A stretch of 43,834 nucleotides of DNA from a virus. The notes beneath the pieces are model-generated. The model made no database searches and was not told where the DNA came from. It worked only from the letters and a program-made list of their open reading frames with translations. This document shows, piece by piece, positions 21,976-30,610 of this stretch. Position numbers and translations under genes: made by a program. The DNA is taken from positions 1 to 43,834 of the IMG/VR virus record IMGVR_UViG_3300010885_021556. One strand, written 5' to 3'. Within the stretch, counting starts at the first letter, position 1; every line of letters starts with the position of its first letter.

Positions 21976-24306
21976 TTAGTCAACCGTGTTTGAGTCGTGG
22001 GTCAACATCCTTTCGGTAAAGAATACGTCATAAGGTTCACAGTCAATAGAGACTACCTCATGATTTATGTCAACCTTATTTAGTGCAACTATATCTAACC
22101 AATTTCGTTCTACGTACGACCATACAAGATCTGTAGGCTCTAGATCTAGGGCCTTAACAAATTTTGATTCTTCGTTTCGTTTTACCAAAATATAGTGAGT
22201 ATCTGAGAAAATATCACCATCTACAACTACGGCCCACTTAGCAATGCGGGTGCGAATGTTCACAATTTCTGTTTCAACAAGAGTTATAGTAGGGTTATCT
22301 GTTGTCCAGTCAATTGATTCTAGATCAATATTAGACAAGGATTCGTTAGGGAACCCATCAATATGGGCTGCCCACAACTTATCCCCAACTTTTAGGTCGT
22401 GTGCAGCAACTAAACCATTTGGGGTACGCACTAGCGTATTAACGTTAATACTTTTTAGTCCACCACCACCAAAATTTAAACCAGACAAATCTGGAATATA
22501 AATTGGATCAGATCCAGGAATTGAAATAACAGTTCCACCGTCTGTAGTAGGTGTAGACGTTATAACTTCTGTGCTGCCACCACCTAGGGGAGTAGTTGTA
22601 GCTTGAGAAGGAATAGTTGTATAGGTAGGTCCTGTTGGATTTGTTCCAGTTGGTCCAGTAGTAGCAGGAGTTGTGCCGGCACTATCAGAGCTACATGGGC
22701 CGTAACGATCTGGACAACCGTAATCAGTAATACAGTAGGTTTGTGTACCAGGACCGTAAGTTCCATAACAAGAAGTGACTCCAGAACCAAATGTACAGGC
22801 AGTACAGTCTGGTGGAGGTGCTGTAGGGCCGGTGGCGGCTGGCACTCCGCAAAACGTTCTACCTAAAGATACTGGAGAACAACTTGTCAGCCCACATGGA
22901 TCCCAGTAATATTGATAAAAAGTTCCGTACCCATCAGCCCCAACATTTGCGCAGTACCCACCGTCATCTGGTTGGCAACAGGTAGCTCCAGTAGTAACAG
23001 CTACGCAAGCTCCATATTGATCTGGGCAGTTTTCTGGGGTTCTGTAAATTGTTTGAAAACCGGCTGAACCTGAACTGGTAGTACAAGGTTGGTTTGGAAT
23101 TTCTCGTAATATTGGACAACCTGTTACTACCTGTATTACTTCAGTTGCTGGGCAAGGTTCAAATTGACCATCAGTTCTTACTCTATTAACGCACGATAAG
23201 TCTGTAGGATCTGTAGGCGTGTAGGTAGAATATTGACGACAAGTAGCTGCACCACCCGTGCCACAAACCTCTGTTACTCGATAAATAGTGGGGGTAGGTC
23301 CACCGCCTGTTGGACCAGTTGGAGGGGTGTAAGTAGTACAACGTTTAAATTGGTATACGGTGTCGCATCCCTCGGGAGTTACACACTTGTATCTAATTCC
23401 AGTACCTGACTGGCAACTTGCGTTTGCATATTCTTCTTCTCCGCTACCTTCTCCGCAGTATGCACCGCCACATTTAGGGGTTTCTCCAAGACAGTCACCA
23501 ATTACTGTATTTTGAGTTGTGTCACACCAACTTTGATATGTATTAATGGTAACAAGTCTTTGCCCTGTACTTAAATAACCGCAACCCTCGTAGTATGAAG
23601 ATGTGCTTTTTGGATTTGTACAGTTTTCTGTTGTACGGCATGAAGGAAACGTAGTTATACCTGCAGCTTCACAAACCCATTCTCCAGAACCCGCTATTAC
23701 TGTTCCAGTAATATCTTCGTTTTTAAGTTCATTAAGACAAGTTCCAGTAGAATAAGGGCGCAGAGTACAGTAATACTTTACGTTTCCTGTAAGCGGGTCG
23801 CAGCAATTGTAAGAAACTTTAAGGGACCCATCGCTATACTTTTTGGTTACTCGTTTTCCGTATCCGTTAGTACATCCGGATAAGCCACCCCAGTATTCAC
23901 AGTCACCAACTTCTTCGCTAGTAACACTGATAATAGGTTCTATTTTTGTACAAACTCCGGCAGGGACCGTAAAGGTAACGCATCCCGGATCAGTTACGCA
24001 AGTATATGGAGCTGTTCGTGTTCCAATAGACCCATCTGCTAAATAACAATTTTCTGTTGTAGGAAGAATAACTCCGCCGGTACCATTTAAACAATAGGTT
24101 GGGCGGTAACAAAGAGTTTGTTGTACTGGGGCCGGTTGTTGACCTGGTGCAGTACAGACTGATCTCCAAGTACCATTTATTCGAACATAAGATTGATTTA
24201 CTGTACGCCAAGTTCCGTTTACTTTTACATATCCGCAAACACCATTGGAAGGAGAGTCAGTAGTGACTGTTCTCCAAGTACCGGCAACCTTGACGTATGT
24301 TGCCAT
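21976..24306 (-). CDS. Cys-rich protein with YVKV.GTWRTV repeats and a C-terminal Hint domain
   Basis: A 776-residue protein. Three copies of Y-V-K/R-V/I-x-G-T-W-R-T/S-V lie in residues 1-53. Residues 60-560 contain dozens of Cys in repeating CTT/CG.., P-T-G and Y-G-P-C/G patterns, suggesting a disulphide- or metal-stabilised rod. Residues 619-776 form a compact Hint/intein-like domain: SINVNTLVRTPNG (Ser in the usual Cys1 place), LKVGDKLWA, a block-B-like SDTHYILV (His704), and a closing VVSIDCEPYDVFFTERMLTHDS with H770-D771-S772. Such domains cleave or splice at their N-terminal Cys/Ser. No endonuclease insert is present. The start is the ATG after a 3-nt gap. A virion role is inferred from the neighbours and the repeats. 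Confidence 0.75.
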   Translation of the reverse strand: MATYVKVAGTWRTVTTDSPSNGVCGYVKVNGTWRTVNQSYVRINGTWRSVCTAPGQQPAPVQQTLCYRPTYCLNGTGGVILPTTENCYLADGSIGTRTAPYTCVTDPGCVTFTVPAGVCTKIEPIISVTSEEVGDCEYWGGLSGCTNGYGKRVTKKYSDGSLKVSYNCCDPLTGNVKYYCTLRPYSTGTCLNELKNEDITGTVIAGSGEWVCEAAGITTFPSCRTTENCTNPKSTSSYYEGCGYLSTGQRLVTINTYQSWCDTTQNTVIGDCLGETPKCGGAYCGEGSGEEEYANASCQSGTGIRYKCVTPEGCDTVYQFKRCTTYTPPTGPTGGGPTPTIYRVTEVCGTGGAATCRQYSTYTPTDPTDLSCVNRVRTDGQFEPCPATEVIQVVTGCPILREIPNQPCTTSSGSAGFQTIYRTPENCPDQYGACVAVTTGATCCQPDDGGYCANVGADGYGTFYQYYWDPCGLTSCSPVSLGRTFCGVPAATGPTAPPPDCTACTFGSGVTSCYGTYGPGTQTYCITDYGCPDRYGPCSSDSAGTTPATTGPTGTNPTGPTYTTIPSQATTTPLGGGSTEVITSTPTTDGGTVISIPGSDPIYIPDLSGLNFGGGGLKSINVNTLVRTPNGLVAAHDLKVGDKLWAAHIDGFPNESLSNIDLESIDWTTDNPTITLVETEIVNIRTRIAKWAVVVDGDIFSDTHYILVKRNEESKFVKALDLEPTDLVWSYVERNWLDIVALNKVDINHEVVSIDCEPYDVFFTERMLTHDSNTVD

Positions 24307-24309
24307 GGC

Positions 24310-24591
24310 TTACACGTACTTCAGCCAGATGTCTCCATCAATTCCGCCAGTTGGTGTTCCAGTAGACGTAAAGATGTTTCGTACAACTCCAGAGCTAGTA
24401 CTTGCAGTAGTTACGGCACCATTAGTTACGCTAACTGCACCAATATTTCCTGGAAGAACTGGATCTAAACCTCCTTGGGCATGCTGAGTGGCGTGCAAAG
24501 CTGCCGCAGCACCAATTGATGCGGGATCAGCTTGAGCTGTTCCAAAAGATTCCCAAGTGTTTGCTAATTGATTCCAACGTCTTAGTCCCAT
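24310..24591 (-). CDS. Small fibre-type virion protein
   Basis: A 93-residue protein beginning MGLRRWNQLANTWESFGTAQ. The middle LHATQHAQGGLDPVLPGNIGAV resembles the HA..HA.GGsDpl.pg..Ga motif common in phage tail-fibre and collar proteins, and the end GGIDGDIWLKYV is the G-D-I-W type closing strand. The start at 24591, overlapping the previous stop as TAATG, was chosen over an ATG at 24684 that lies inside the previous gene. It is probably a fibre-tip or adaptor piece. Confidence 0.6.
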   Translation of the reverse strand: MGLRRWNQLANTWESFGTAQADPASIGAAAALHATQHAQGGLDPVLPGNIGAVSVTNGAVTTASTSSGVVRNIFTSTGTPTGGIDGDIWLKYV

Positions 24592-25184
24592 TAGTTCACT
24601 CCATACACTAGCATTGTTCCGGCAGCAAAACCGCCAGCACTGATTGTTAACTGAACAGAGGTCATTGGTTGAGTTTGAACCCAAACACCTGCTCTAAGAA
24701 AAGGAACTATAGCATTTGCTACGCTCCTATAACCACCTTCAGCTGTTGCAAACTGCCAACCTGAAGAATCTTGAGTGTCCTCAAATTTAAAAGTAAATTT
24801 GTTACCGTTAAGGCCCGCTTTAATTCCTGCTAAAGTAAATAACGCACTTGTAATTGTTCCTGATTCATCTACATAACTAACCAAGTCGTTATTTAATTGC
24901 ACAGTAAGGGTTGCAGTTGCGGATAAGTTTAAGCCTCTAAGAACAATGTGAACGTCTTTATAGTCAGAGTTTACGGAAACGTTTACTGTACGACCCACAA
25001 TAGTAGCTAAGTTTAATGTTTGAAGGAGATTTTTACCCGCATTATTTTGAGTATCAGAATCAAACCAAACGTCGCCGTCTGTAACGGACGTTGGAAGATA
25101 TGGACCAATATGGATGGTTTTACCTGGTCGATCATCGGTAAATTGAATGGGGCCAAAATCTTGGCCATTTATTCTAATTGCCAT
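24591..25184 (-). CDS. Virion protein, beta-rich
   Basis: A 197-residue protein. MAIRINGQDFGPIQFTDDRP begins it, followed by PTSVTDGDVWFDSDTQNN, a GDxWFDT motif widespread in phage fibre proteins. The C-terminal 140 residues look like a beta sandwich (VNVSVNSDYKDVHIVLRGL, TLTVQLNND, GNKFTFKFEDTQ, SVQLTISAGGFAAGTMLVYG) similar to jelly-roll capsid or fibre heads. It has 1-nt overlaps on both sides (TAATG). The function is not recognised beyond a structural role. Confidence 0.5.
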   Translation of the reverse strand: MAIRINGQDFGPIQFTDDRPGKTIHIGPYLPTSVTDGDVWFDSDTQNNAGKNLLQTLNLATIVGRTVNVSVNSDYKDVHIVLRGLNLSATATLTVQLNNDLVSYVDESGTITSALFTLAGIKAGLNGNKFTFKFEDTQDSSGWQFATAEGGYRSVANAIVPFLRAGVWVQTQPMTSVQLTISAGGFAAGTMLVYGVN

Positions 25185-25519
25185 TAGTCTGAAATCTCCG
25201 AACCAAACGCATTAAATGATAAAGTATTAGTTGCTGAGTAAATATATACAGCATCACCTGTTTTTAACGTAATACCTAGTGTGTAAGTAATAGTTGATGT
25301 GGCTGGAACTGAAGCGTCAAATACTATGTATTGTTTAGAGCTATCTGCAGCTCCGTTTTCACGAATAGAGATTCTATATGTAGACGCTGCGTTTCCTCTA
25401 TTACAGATTGCAATTGTAGATACTACGGTTTGTATTCCCGTACCTACAGGGCCATAAAGTAAAGTTGGGGTAGTGGCTACCGGTGAATTTTGAGCCAAAA
25501 TCTTATAAGTTGTTGCCAT
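25184..25519 (-). CDS. Virion protein carrying the shared N-terminal fibre module
   Basis: A 111-residue protein. Its pattern (ILAQNSPVATTPTLLYGPVG, VVSTIAICNRGNAASTYRIS, SSKQYIVFDASVPATSTITY, GDAVYIYSATNTLSFNAFG) parallels the first about 110 residues of the two collagen-like proteins starting at 29098 and 30601: a ..LY..., V.TI...N.g....., a mid strand, then GD.V.i.S.t...sf...G. It is therefore a free-standing copy of that module. It overlaps the glycosyltransferase gene by 17 nt. It may form homo- or hetero-oligomers with the fibres. Confidence 0.55.
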   Translation of the reverse strand: MATTYKILAQNSPVATTPTLLYGPVGTGIQTVVSTIAICNRGNAASTYRISIRENGAADSSKQYIVFDASVPATSTITYTLGITLKTGDAVYIYSATNTLSFNAFGSEISD

Positions 25520-26579
25520 CTAGGGTCTCCCGTGAATAAAAGGCTAAGTTAGACTGAAGCCTAAGGTCGTCTGGATTTAATTCTACAGCTTTAGTGCCGT
25601 AAGTCAGGGCTTTCTCTGAATTTCCTAGATTATGTGCTGCTAAAGCTGCAAAATCGTAGGGCATATAACCCCAAGCAAACTCTTCGCATAGATACTCTAA
25701 CGGTTTTGAGGTTATCTCTAAGGCTTTTTCTGCAGACGCAAGGCACTCTTCCCAACGTTTTTGACCGTGGTAAAGCTCCGCTAATTCAACATATGCTTCT
25801 CGTCTATCTGGTGCTTCAGATATTGCTTTTTTAATCCAATTTTCTTTTTCTCTTGGGTCGGGTTCCATTTTAGATAGGAATCTCATAGAGGCCGCCCTTT
25901 CTGGCGCCCACACTGCTTTTGGAAGCGATAAATGACGATTAAGTTCTGCTGTTCCCAAAGCATATTGACCTTGAAAAAATAATTCTCTTCCGTAGTAAAA
26001 AGCATTTCTGTCGTCATACGGATCTTCTTTTACAGATTGCGCTAGCAAGGGTAGGTATTGAGATCTAGACTTAGTATTGTCTGCATGGTGGTGTATCTCT
26101 AAGTCAAACCAACCTTGGACTTCCTGTATTTGATTAGTTACTAAAACTTCATGAACTGGGTGTTTCCAACGATATCCCGTACGAGTATGGATTTTATCTC
26201 CACCATACTGTAGGCCTGGAGAACCGTCAATGTTCCAGTTCCAAGTGTACTTGTACCTAGGTCTAGTAATTCCAGCCTTTAAAGCTTTTTCTAGCTCTTC
26301 TTTCCAACCCTCAATTAAAACTTCGTCGAGATCCAAAGCAATACAGTAATCAATATCCCCAGGAATAGCAGCAAGGCTAGCATTACGAGCATCGTCAAAC
26401 CTCCAAGGTTTTACAGAAATATGCACGACATTAATGCCAAGTTTTTCGGCAAGAGCCACGGTTTTATCTGTAGATCCAGTATCAGCAATGAGTAAATAAT
26501 CAGCTTCTTTTGCTGATTCATACCATTGTTTTACAAATTGTACTTCGTTTAATGCAATTGAGTAGACCGCGACCTTCAT
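25503..26579 (-). CDS. GT2-family glycosyltransferase with C-terminal TPR region
   Basis: A 358-residue protein. Residues 1-90 form a GT-A fold: KVAVYSIALNE at the start, DTGSTDKT at 33-40, and the metal-binding D-x-D at D83/D85 in ALDLDEVL. The ARNAS pattern near 64-68 is also typical. A sugar-binding-like WNWNIDGSPG and HPVHEVL region follows. Residues about 190-350 hold TPR-like helices (YYGRELFFQGQYALG, AYVELAELYHGQKRW, NSEKALTYGTKAVELNPDD). Such enzymes transfer sugar from nucleotide-sugars to proteins or small acceptors. It lies in the fibre gene cluster, so a virion substrate is plausible. The acceptor is not identifiable. Confidence 0.8.
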   Translation of the reverse strand: MKVAVYSIALNEVQFVKQWYESAKEADYLLIADTGSTDKTVALAEKLGINVVHISVKPWRFDDARNASLAAIPGDIDYCIALDLDEVLIEGWKEELEKALKAGITRPRYKYTWNWNIDGSPGLQYGGDKIHTRTGYRWKHPVHEVLVTNQIQEVQGWFDLEIHHHADNTKSRSQYLPLLAQSVKEDPYDDRNAFYYGRELFFQGQYALGTAELNRHLSLPKAVWAPERAASMRFLSKMEPDPREKENWIKKAISEAPDRREAYVELAELYHGQKRWEECLASAEKALEITSKPLEYLCEEFAWGYMPYDFAALAAHNLGNSEKALTYGTKAVELNPDDLRLQSNLAFYSRETLDGNNL

Positions 26580-26597
26580 GCTCCTTCTTTCTGTACC

Positions 26598-26771
26598 TTA
26601 TTCAAAAGACTGTAGTTTTGCTTTTGCATCCTCCAGCGCTGCTTCAAGTCTTTCTTGTAAACGAGTATCTAGGGTTTTTGTAAGTTCTAATTTTGTAAGC
26701 TCAAGCTCTAGTACTGCTATAGCTTTAATATACGATTCTTTTTCTACTTTAGGGTCATTTTTATCACTCAT
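26598..26771 (-). CDS. Small coiled-coil protein
   Basis: A 57-residue protein: MSDKNDPKVEKESYIKAIAV then LELELTKLELTKTLDTRLQER and a C-terminal EALEDAKAKLQSFE. Regular Leu/Ile positions and high charge indicate one long helix capable of coiled-coil formation. It starts 3 nt after the previous stop and precedes the glycosyltransferase. It is too short for many gene callers. It may act as a trimeriser or adaptor for the fibres; that is a guess. Confidence 0.6.
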   Translation of the reverse strand: MSDKNDPKVEKESYIKAIAVLELELTKLELTKTLDTRLQERLEAALEDAKAKLQSFE

Positions 26772-26774
26772 TTT

Positions 26775-26894
26775 TTACTCCTCGCTTGGATAGGCAAGAT
26801 CGTAGCCTATGACTGCTCCAGTCTCGTCTTTTACTTCAAATTTCTCCGCCCCAGTTTCTGGGTCAATGCCTAAACTTACTTTAGTTACGCTCAT
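26775..26894 (-). CDS. Very small hypothetical protein
   Basis: A 39-residue protein: [20 protein letters not shown], then [19 protein letters not shown]. It may form a small beta hairpin with the VIGYD strand. Its ATG overlaps the stop of the collagen/beta-helix gene as ATGA, and the stop is 3 nt before the next ATG. These junctions support real translation. The function is unknown. Confidence 0.55.
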   Translation of the reverse strand: MSVTKVSLGIDPETGAEKFEVKDETGAVIGYDLAYPSEE

Positions 26895-29098
26895 GATAAC
26901 CTTCCCCAGATTCCAATGGTGCTTGTTGAATAAGTACTTGCTGTAGTTGGTAGGTCACTAGTAGCGGCTACCAATCCGGTCATTCTTGGTGACAGAGTAC
27001 TTAATGCTGATGGAATAGAATTAAACGCAGTGTACACAGTACCAGTAGTTGCTGCTACTACCACCACACCAATAGCGTATCTGGTACCGGCAACAAGAGA
27101 GTATGTAGATGGATACCCCCCGGTAGTGTTAAAGGTACGGGTATACACAGTGTTAGCAGAGCTAAAGATAGTGGTGTCTGAGGCGGTTCTTGCTACCAAA
27201 GTAGCGTTACCAGAACCATCTACGGTGTACAAACCAAAACGAACTAGGCTTTGCCCAGTTGTTTGTGTTGAGGCAGAAGCTACAGATAGGGAGCTTACGG
27301 TTGCATCCCAACGTGGGGTAAAGAAAGTAAAGTACGTAGTAGAGCTAGATGGGGTACCACTAAAGTTTCCGCTACGTGGGTATACGTCAACCACAGAGGT
27401 AGTCTCATTTGTAGCTCCCGCCACGGTTGCTGCAGTCAAATAAAGGTTTGAATCTACATCACCGTTAGCTTTTAAGAACTGAGAGGTGGTGCCACCCTGC
27501 TTTATAAACTTATCAGCATTGATGTACTGGAAGTAATCGATAGAGTTAGTAGACCCACCGGTTCCTGATGTAGCAGCCAAGGTTGATCCAGGCTTATCAA
27601 ATACAGTATTTAGTATTGAGTAGAAGCCATTCAACACAACTGGGGCTACCCCAGTTAAGTTTGAAGTTACTACTTGACAGTTTGCAATAATAATAGCACT
27701 TGAAGCAGCAGATGTAACGGCGTTAGTTACCGCGGCAATTACTACTGTCTGTACTAGGCTTAAACTTCCAGCAGTTAAGACGGGTGCAACAGTAGTTCCA
27801 TTTTTAATAAGAACATTTGCAGTAGCGTTATTGACGGTTACGGCTGTTGTATTACCTCCGTAGATATCAACTAATCCGCTTCCAGTAATGCTTGCAGAGG
27901 TAGTTATATCTGTAAAACGAACAAAGGTATATAGTCCTGTGCCACTCTTTGTAAAAGTGCCAGAAACTTCGCTGTTAAGTAAATTTACATTTCCAGTACC
28001 ACTTGCAGCAGTGCTGGTAAAGTTTGTCATTTTTAACCCTGAAACAGTACAGCCGGTGTTTGTGCTTATCGTTCCAGAGACAACTACGTTTCCGCCAAGA
28101 ACTCCTGGAGCAGTTAATACCGTGTATTGAGTAGTTATTGATGGGTTTTCAGTATAAGTTCCTGGGTGAATAATAATTGTTTTACGCTGTGCGGTTACTA
28201 ACGTCAAAGCCTTAGTAATAGACGCAACGGGTGTAAGCAAATCACCATTACCAGTAGTGTCATTTCCGTCTACCTGGCTAACGTGAAGTTCGTAGTCAAA
28301 GCCAGCAAAGTTTGCACCTGTTGGTCCTAATGGGCCTGTAGGACCGGTTGGTCCTGTAACAGTAGAGGGAACAGTAGACACAGGGCCTGTAGGTCCGGTT
28401 GGTCCAAGAATATTTCCAGTATTAAGCCATTGAGTTCCAGTCCATACCCAAAGATCTCCAACAATAATATATGCATCGCCAATAGAGCCTGTTGGGTGAG
28501 CCGCAACTAATTGAGAATACGTTGCGTATGATCCAAGAATACTAAGGCCTGCACCAATAGGTCCTGTTGCCCCAGTTGGACCAGTAGGTCCTATAAATCC
28601 AGTATTTCCTGTAGAACCAGTAAGTCCGGTTGCTCCTTGAGGACCAGTTGGTCCAATAGAAACAGAAGTATTCCACACGCTTCCATTCCAAAAAGAAGTA
28701 GAATTAGTAAGAGAGTTTATCCAAATATCTCCAATGCTTGGAAATTCTGGGGCTGCTAAGTCGTAAGTAATGTATTGATTACCTGAATTTTCATATGCAC
28801 CGTTTGCAGAAAAAGCAATGTTGTCGCTACTAGATAAAACAGATACTACGTCTCCAACGTTTAAAGCAAATCTAAAAGTTTCTACGGAAGATCCAGAAGG
28901 AACAGAAAGATTTTTAGCAATGTAAACTGAGCCTGAACCTAAATTGTATCCTAATGGAATAATAACAACGTCTACAGTAGCTGCTACGGCCCCTTTATTT
29001 GCGGCAATAATTGACGCAACATAGGACTTGTCTGCAGTAAATAAGGTTGTTTGTACATTTTTTAAGGGGTTTGATAAACCTAAGCGTCTTACTGGCAT
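26891..29098 (-). CDS. Collagen-like and beta-helix fibre protein
   Basis: A 735-residue protein with four parts. The shared N-terminal module (about 1-110) ends near [30 protein letters not shown] segment follows. Gly-X-Y runs rich in GPT surround one copy of the GSYATYSQL...[15 protein letters not shown] interruption module. Then [22 protein letters not shown] and [13 protein letters not shown] start a parallel beta-helix of pectate-lyase type (about 260-540). The C-terminal 140 residues ([41 protein letters not shown]) look like a jelly-roll tip. Likely a trimeric surface fibre. No catalytic residues for a depolymerase could be assigned. Confidence 0.7.
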   Translation of the reverse strand: MPVRRLGLSNPLKNVQTTLFTADKSYVASIIAANKGAVAATVDVVIIPLGYNLGSGSVYIAKNLSVPSGSSVETFRFALNVGDVVSVLSSSDNIAFSANGAYENSGNQYITYDLAAPEFPSIGDIWINSLTNSTSFWNGSVWNTSVSIGPTGPQGATGLTGSTGNTGFIGPTGPTGATGPIGAGLSILGSYATYSQLVAAHPTGSIGDAYIIVGDLWVWTGTQWLNTGNILGPTGPTGPVSTVPSTVTGPTGPTGPLGPTGANFAGFDYELHVSQVDGNDTTGNGDLLTPVASITKALTLVTAQRKTIIIHPGTYTENPSITTQYTVLTAPGVLGGNVVVSGTISTNTGCTVSGLKMTNFTSTAASGTGNVNLLNSEVSGTFTKSGTGLYTFVRFTDITTSASITGSGLVDIYGGNTTAVTVNNATANVLIKNGTTVAPVLTAGSLSLVQTVVIAAVTNAVTSAASSAIIIANCQVVTSNLTGVAPVVLNGFYSILNTVFDKPGSTLAATSGTGGSTNSIDYFQYINADKFIKQGGTTSQFLKANGDVDSNLYLTAATVAGATNETTSVVDVYPRSGNFSGTPSSSTTYFTFFTPRWDATVSSLSVASASTQTTGQSLVRFGLYTVDGSGNATLVARTASDTTIFSSANTVYTRTFNTTGGYPSTYSLVAGTRYAIGVVVVAATTGTVYTAFNSIPSALSTLSPRMTGLVAATSDLPTTASTYSTSTIGIWGRLS

Positions 29099-29107
29099 TT
29101 ATACCCC

Positions 29108-30601
29108 TTAACCAATTATCACAATTTGACCATTCATTGCTGAATGGAATTGACACACATAATATAGCGTACTTGGAGCACCTACGGGAACAGTAAACGA
29201 AATGATACCGGATTGAGCACCGCCATTAGTAATACCAGTTGAATATACGTTTCCTGCCGAATACCCTAAAGAACCGTTGGTTGTTTGAATCCAGAAAGGG
29301 TGCCCAGTTGCGTTTACTGTAAAGTAATAGGTATAACCTCTAACAAGGGTTAATAGCGGATTGGTAGCCCCATCAATCGTATAGGAACCAGAACCAGAGT
29401 TTGTTACTATAAAGTTTTTTGCAATAGTAAGACCAGTAGCGCCTGTAGGCCCAGTAGGTCCAGTTGCACCCGTAGGCCCAGTTACTGTAGAAGCAGCTCC
29501 TGGAGTGCCCGCTGCACCGGTTGGCCCAGTTGGACCGGTTGGTCCAGTAAATGGGCCGCCATTTGTCCAAGCAGTGCCGTTCCAAATATAGATGTTTCCA
29601 GAGGCAGTTACTAGATATGCATCACCTGAAACGTTTCCTGTTGATGGTAGGTTTCCAACTGCAGCAACAGATCCTTTAAGGGTAATAGATGTTCCGGCAG
29701 CGCCTGTTGCACCTGTAGGGCCCGTTGGTCCAGTCGCTCCGTCTGTACCGTTAGCGCCGGTTGGGCCAGTAGGCCCGGTACTTCCAGTGTTTCCAGTTAA
29801 CCCAAGACCAGCAGGTCCGGTAGGTCCGGTAGGTCCTGTTGCACCAGATAATCCTTGAGGACCAGTGGGTCCTCCAGAAGGTCCCGTTGGTCCCGTAGGG
29901 CCAACAATAGGTCCAGTATTTAACCAAGTATTTGAAACCCATACATAAAGATTTGTACCTATTAGATAAGAATCCCCACTTGTTGGATAAGGCACTGCGG
30001 CTTGCAAAGCAGATAGAGATGAGTACGTACCCTTTACGGTTACGCCATATCCTTGAGGCCCGGTTGCGCCAACTGGTCCAGTAGGACCAGCAAGAGCTTT
30101 CCAACCAGAGGCAGCTTTAAATTCAACATAGTCAAGCTCCGTATTAAAACGCCAATACCCTAAGGTTGCGTTTGAAGGCCTAGAGCTAGTGGTACCAACT
30201 TCGGGATAAATTACGTTGTCATTTCCACGAATAATTTTATTAGTGAAAGTTAAAGGAACATCGCTAGCACTGTAATTTTCTGGTTGTAGCATTCCTTGAA
30301 TTGAAAAAGAAACACCTGCAGTAGTTGATCTAACTGAGACGGTATCTCCAAGACTTACACCAAATTTAAAGGTTTCAAAAGATTGACCAATACCAACCTC
30401 TAAATTAGACACAATGTATGCGTATTGAGTAACAGAATTTGAACCTTGAGGTTGAACCCAAATGTCTACTTTTGTAGCTAAAACGCTACTTGATAGAGTA
30501 TTTGCGGCAATTACTGATACAAGGTAGGAGTTATCTACGTTGTACAGAATTTGGTTTGTGTTGGCGGCAGGTGTAGAGGCCCCAAGTCGAACAATCGCCA
30601 T
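29108..30601 (-). CDS. Collagen-like fibre protein with C-terminal cupredoxin-like domain
   Basis: A 497-residue protein. The first about 110 residues match the N-terminal module of the neighbouring fibre. Two copies of the interruption module ([12 protein letters not shown]..., [12 protein letters not shown]...) alternate with Gly-X-Y runs dominated by GPT. The last about 105 residues form a cupredoxin-like fold: [33 protein letters not shown] and [16 protein letters not shown]. Candidate ligands are His434, Cys483, His486 and Met489, the type-1 copper set in the order H...C-xx-H-xx-M. Cupredoxin-like tips occur in some aquatic phage fibres. Copper binding or only fold reuse are both possible. 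Confidence 0.75.
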   Translation of the reverse strand: MAIVRLGASTPAANTNQILYNVDNSYLVSVIAANTLSSSVLATKVDIWVQPQGSNSVTQYAYIVSNLEVGIGQSFETFKFGVSLGDTVSVRSTTAGVSFSIQGMLQPENYSASDVPLTFTNKIIRGNDNVIYPEVGTTSSRPSNATLGYWRFNTELDYVEFKAASGWKALAGPTGPVGATGPQGYGVTVKGTYSSLSALQAAVPYPTSGDSYLIGTNLYVWVSNTWLNTGPIVGPTGPTGPSGGPTGPQGLSGATGPTGPTGPAGLGLTGNTGSTGPTGPTGANGTDGATGPTGPTGATGAAGTSITLKGSVAAVGNLPSTGNVSGDAYLVTASGNIYIWNGTAWTNGGPFTGPTGPTGPTGAAGTPGAASTVTGPTGATGPTGPTGATGLTIAKNFIVTNSGSGSYTIDGATNPLLTLVRGYTYYFTVNATGHPFWIQTTNGSLGYSAGNVYSTGITNGGAQSGIISFTVPVGAPSTLYYVCQFHSAMNGQIVIIG

Positions 30602-30610
30602 TGGTTCCTC

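Noticed and set aside
24592-24684. Longer start of the small fibre protein at 24684
   Set aside because: The extra residues lie within the previous gene in another frame and look unlike protein; the TAATG overlap at 24591 fits the local pattern.
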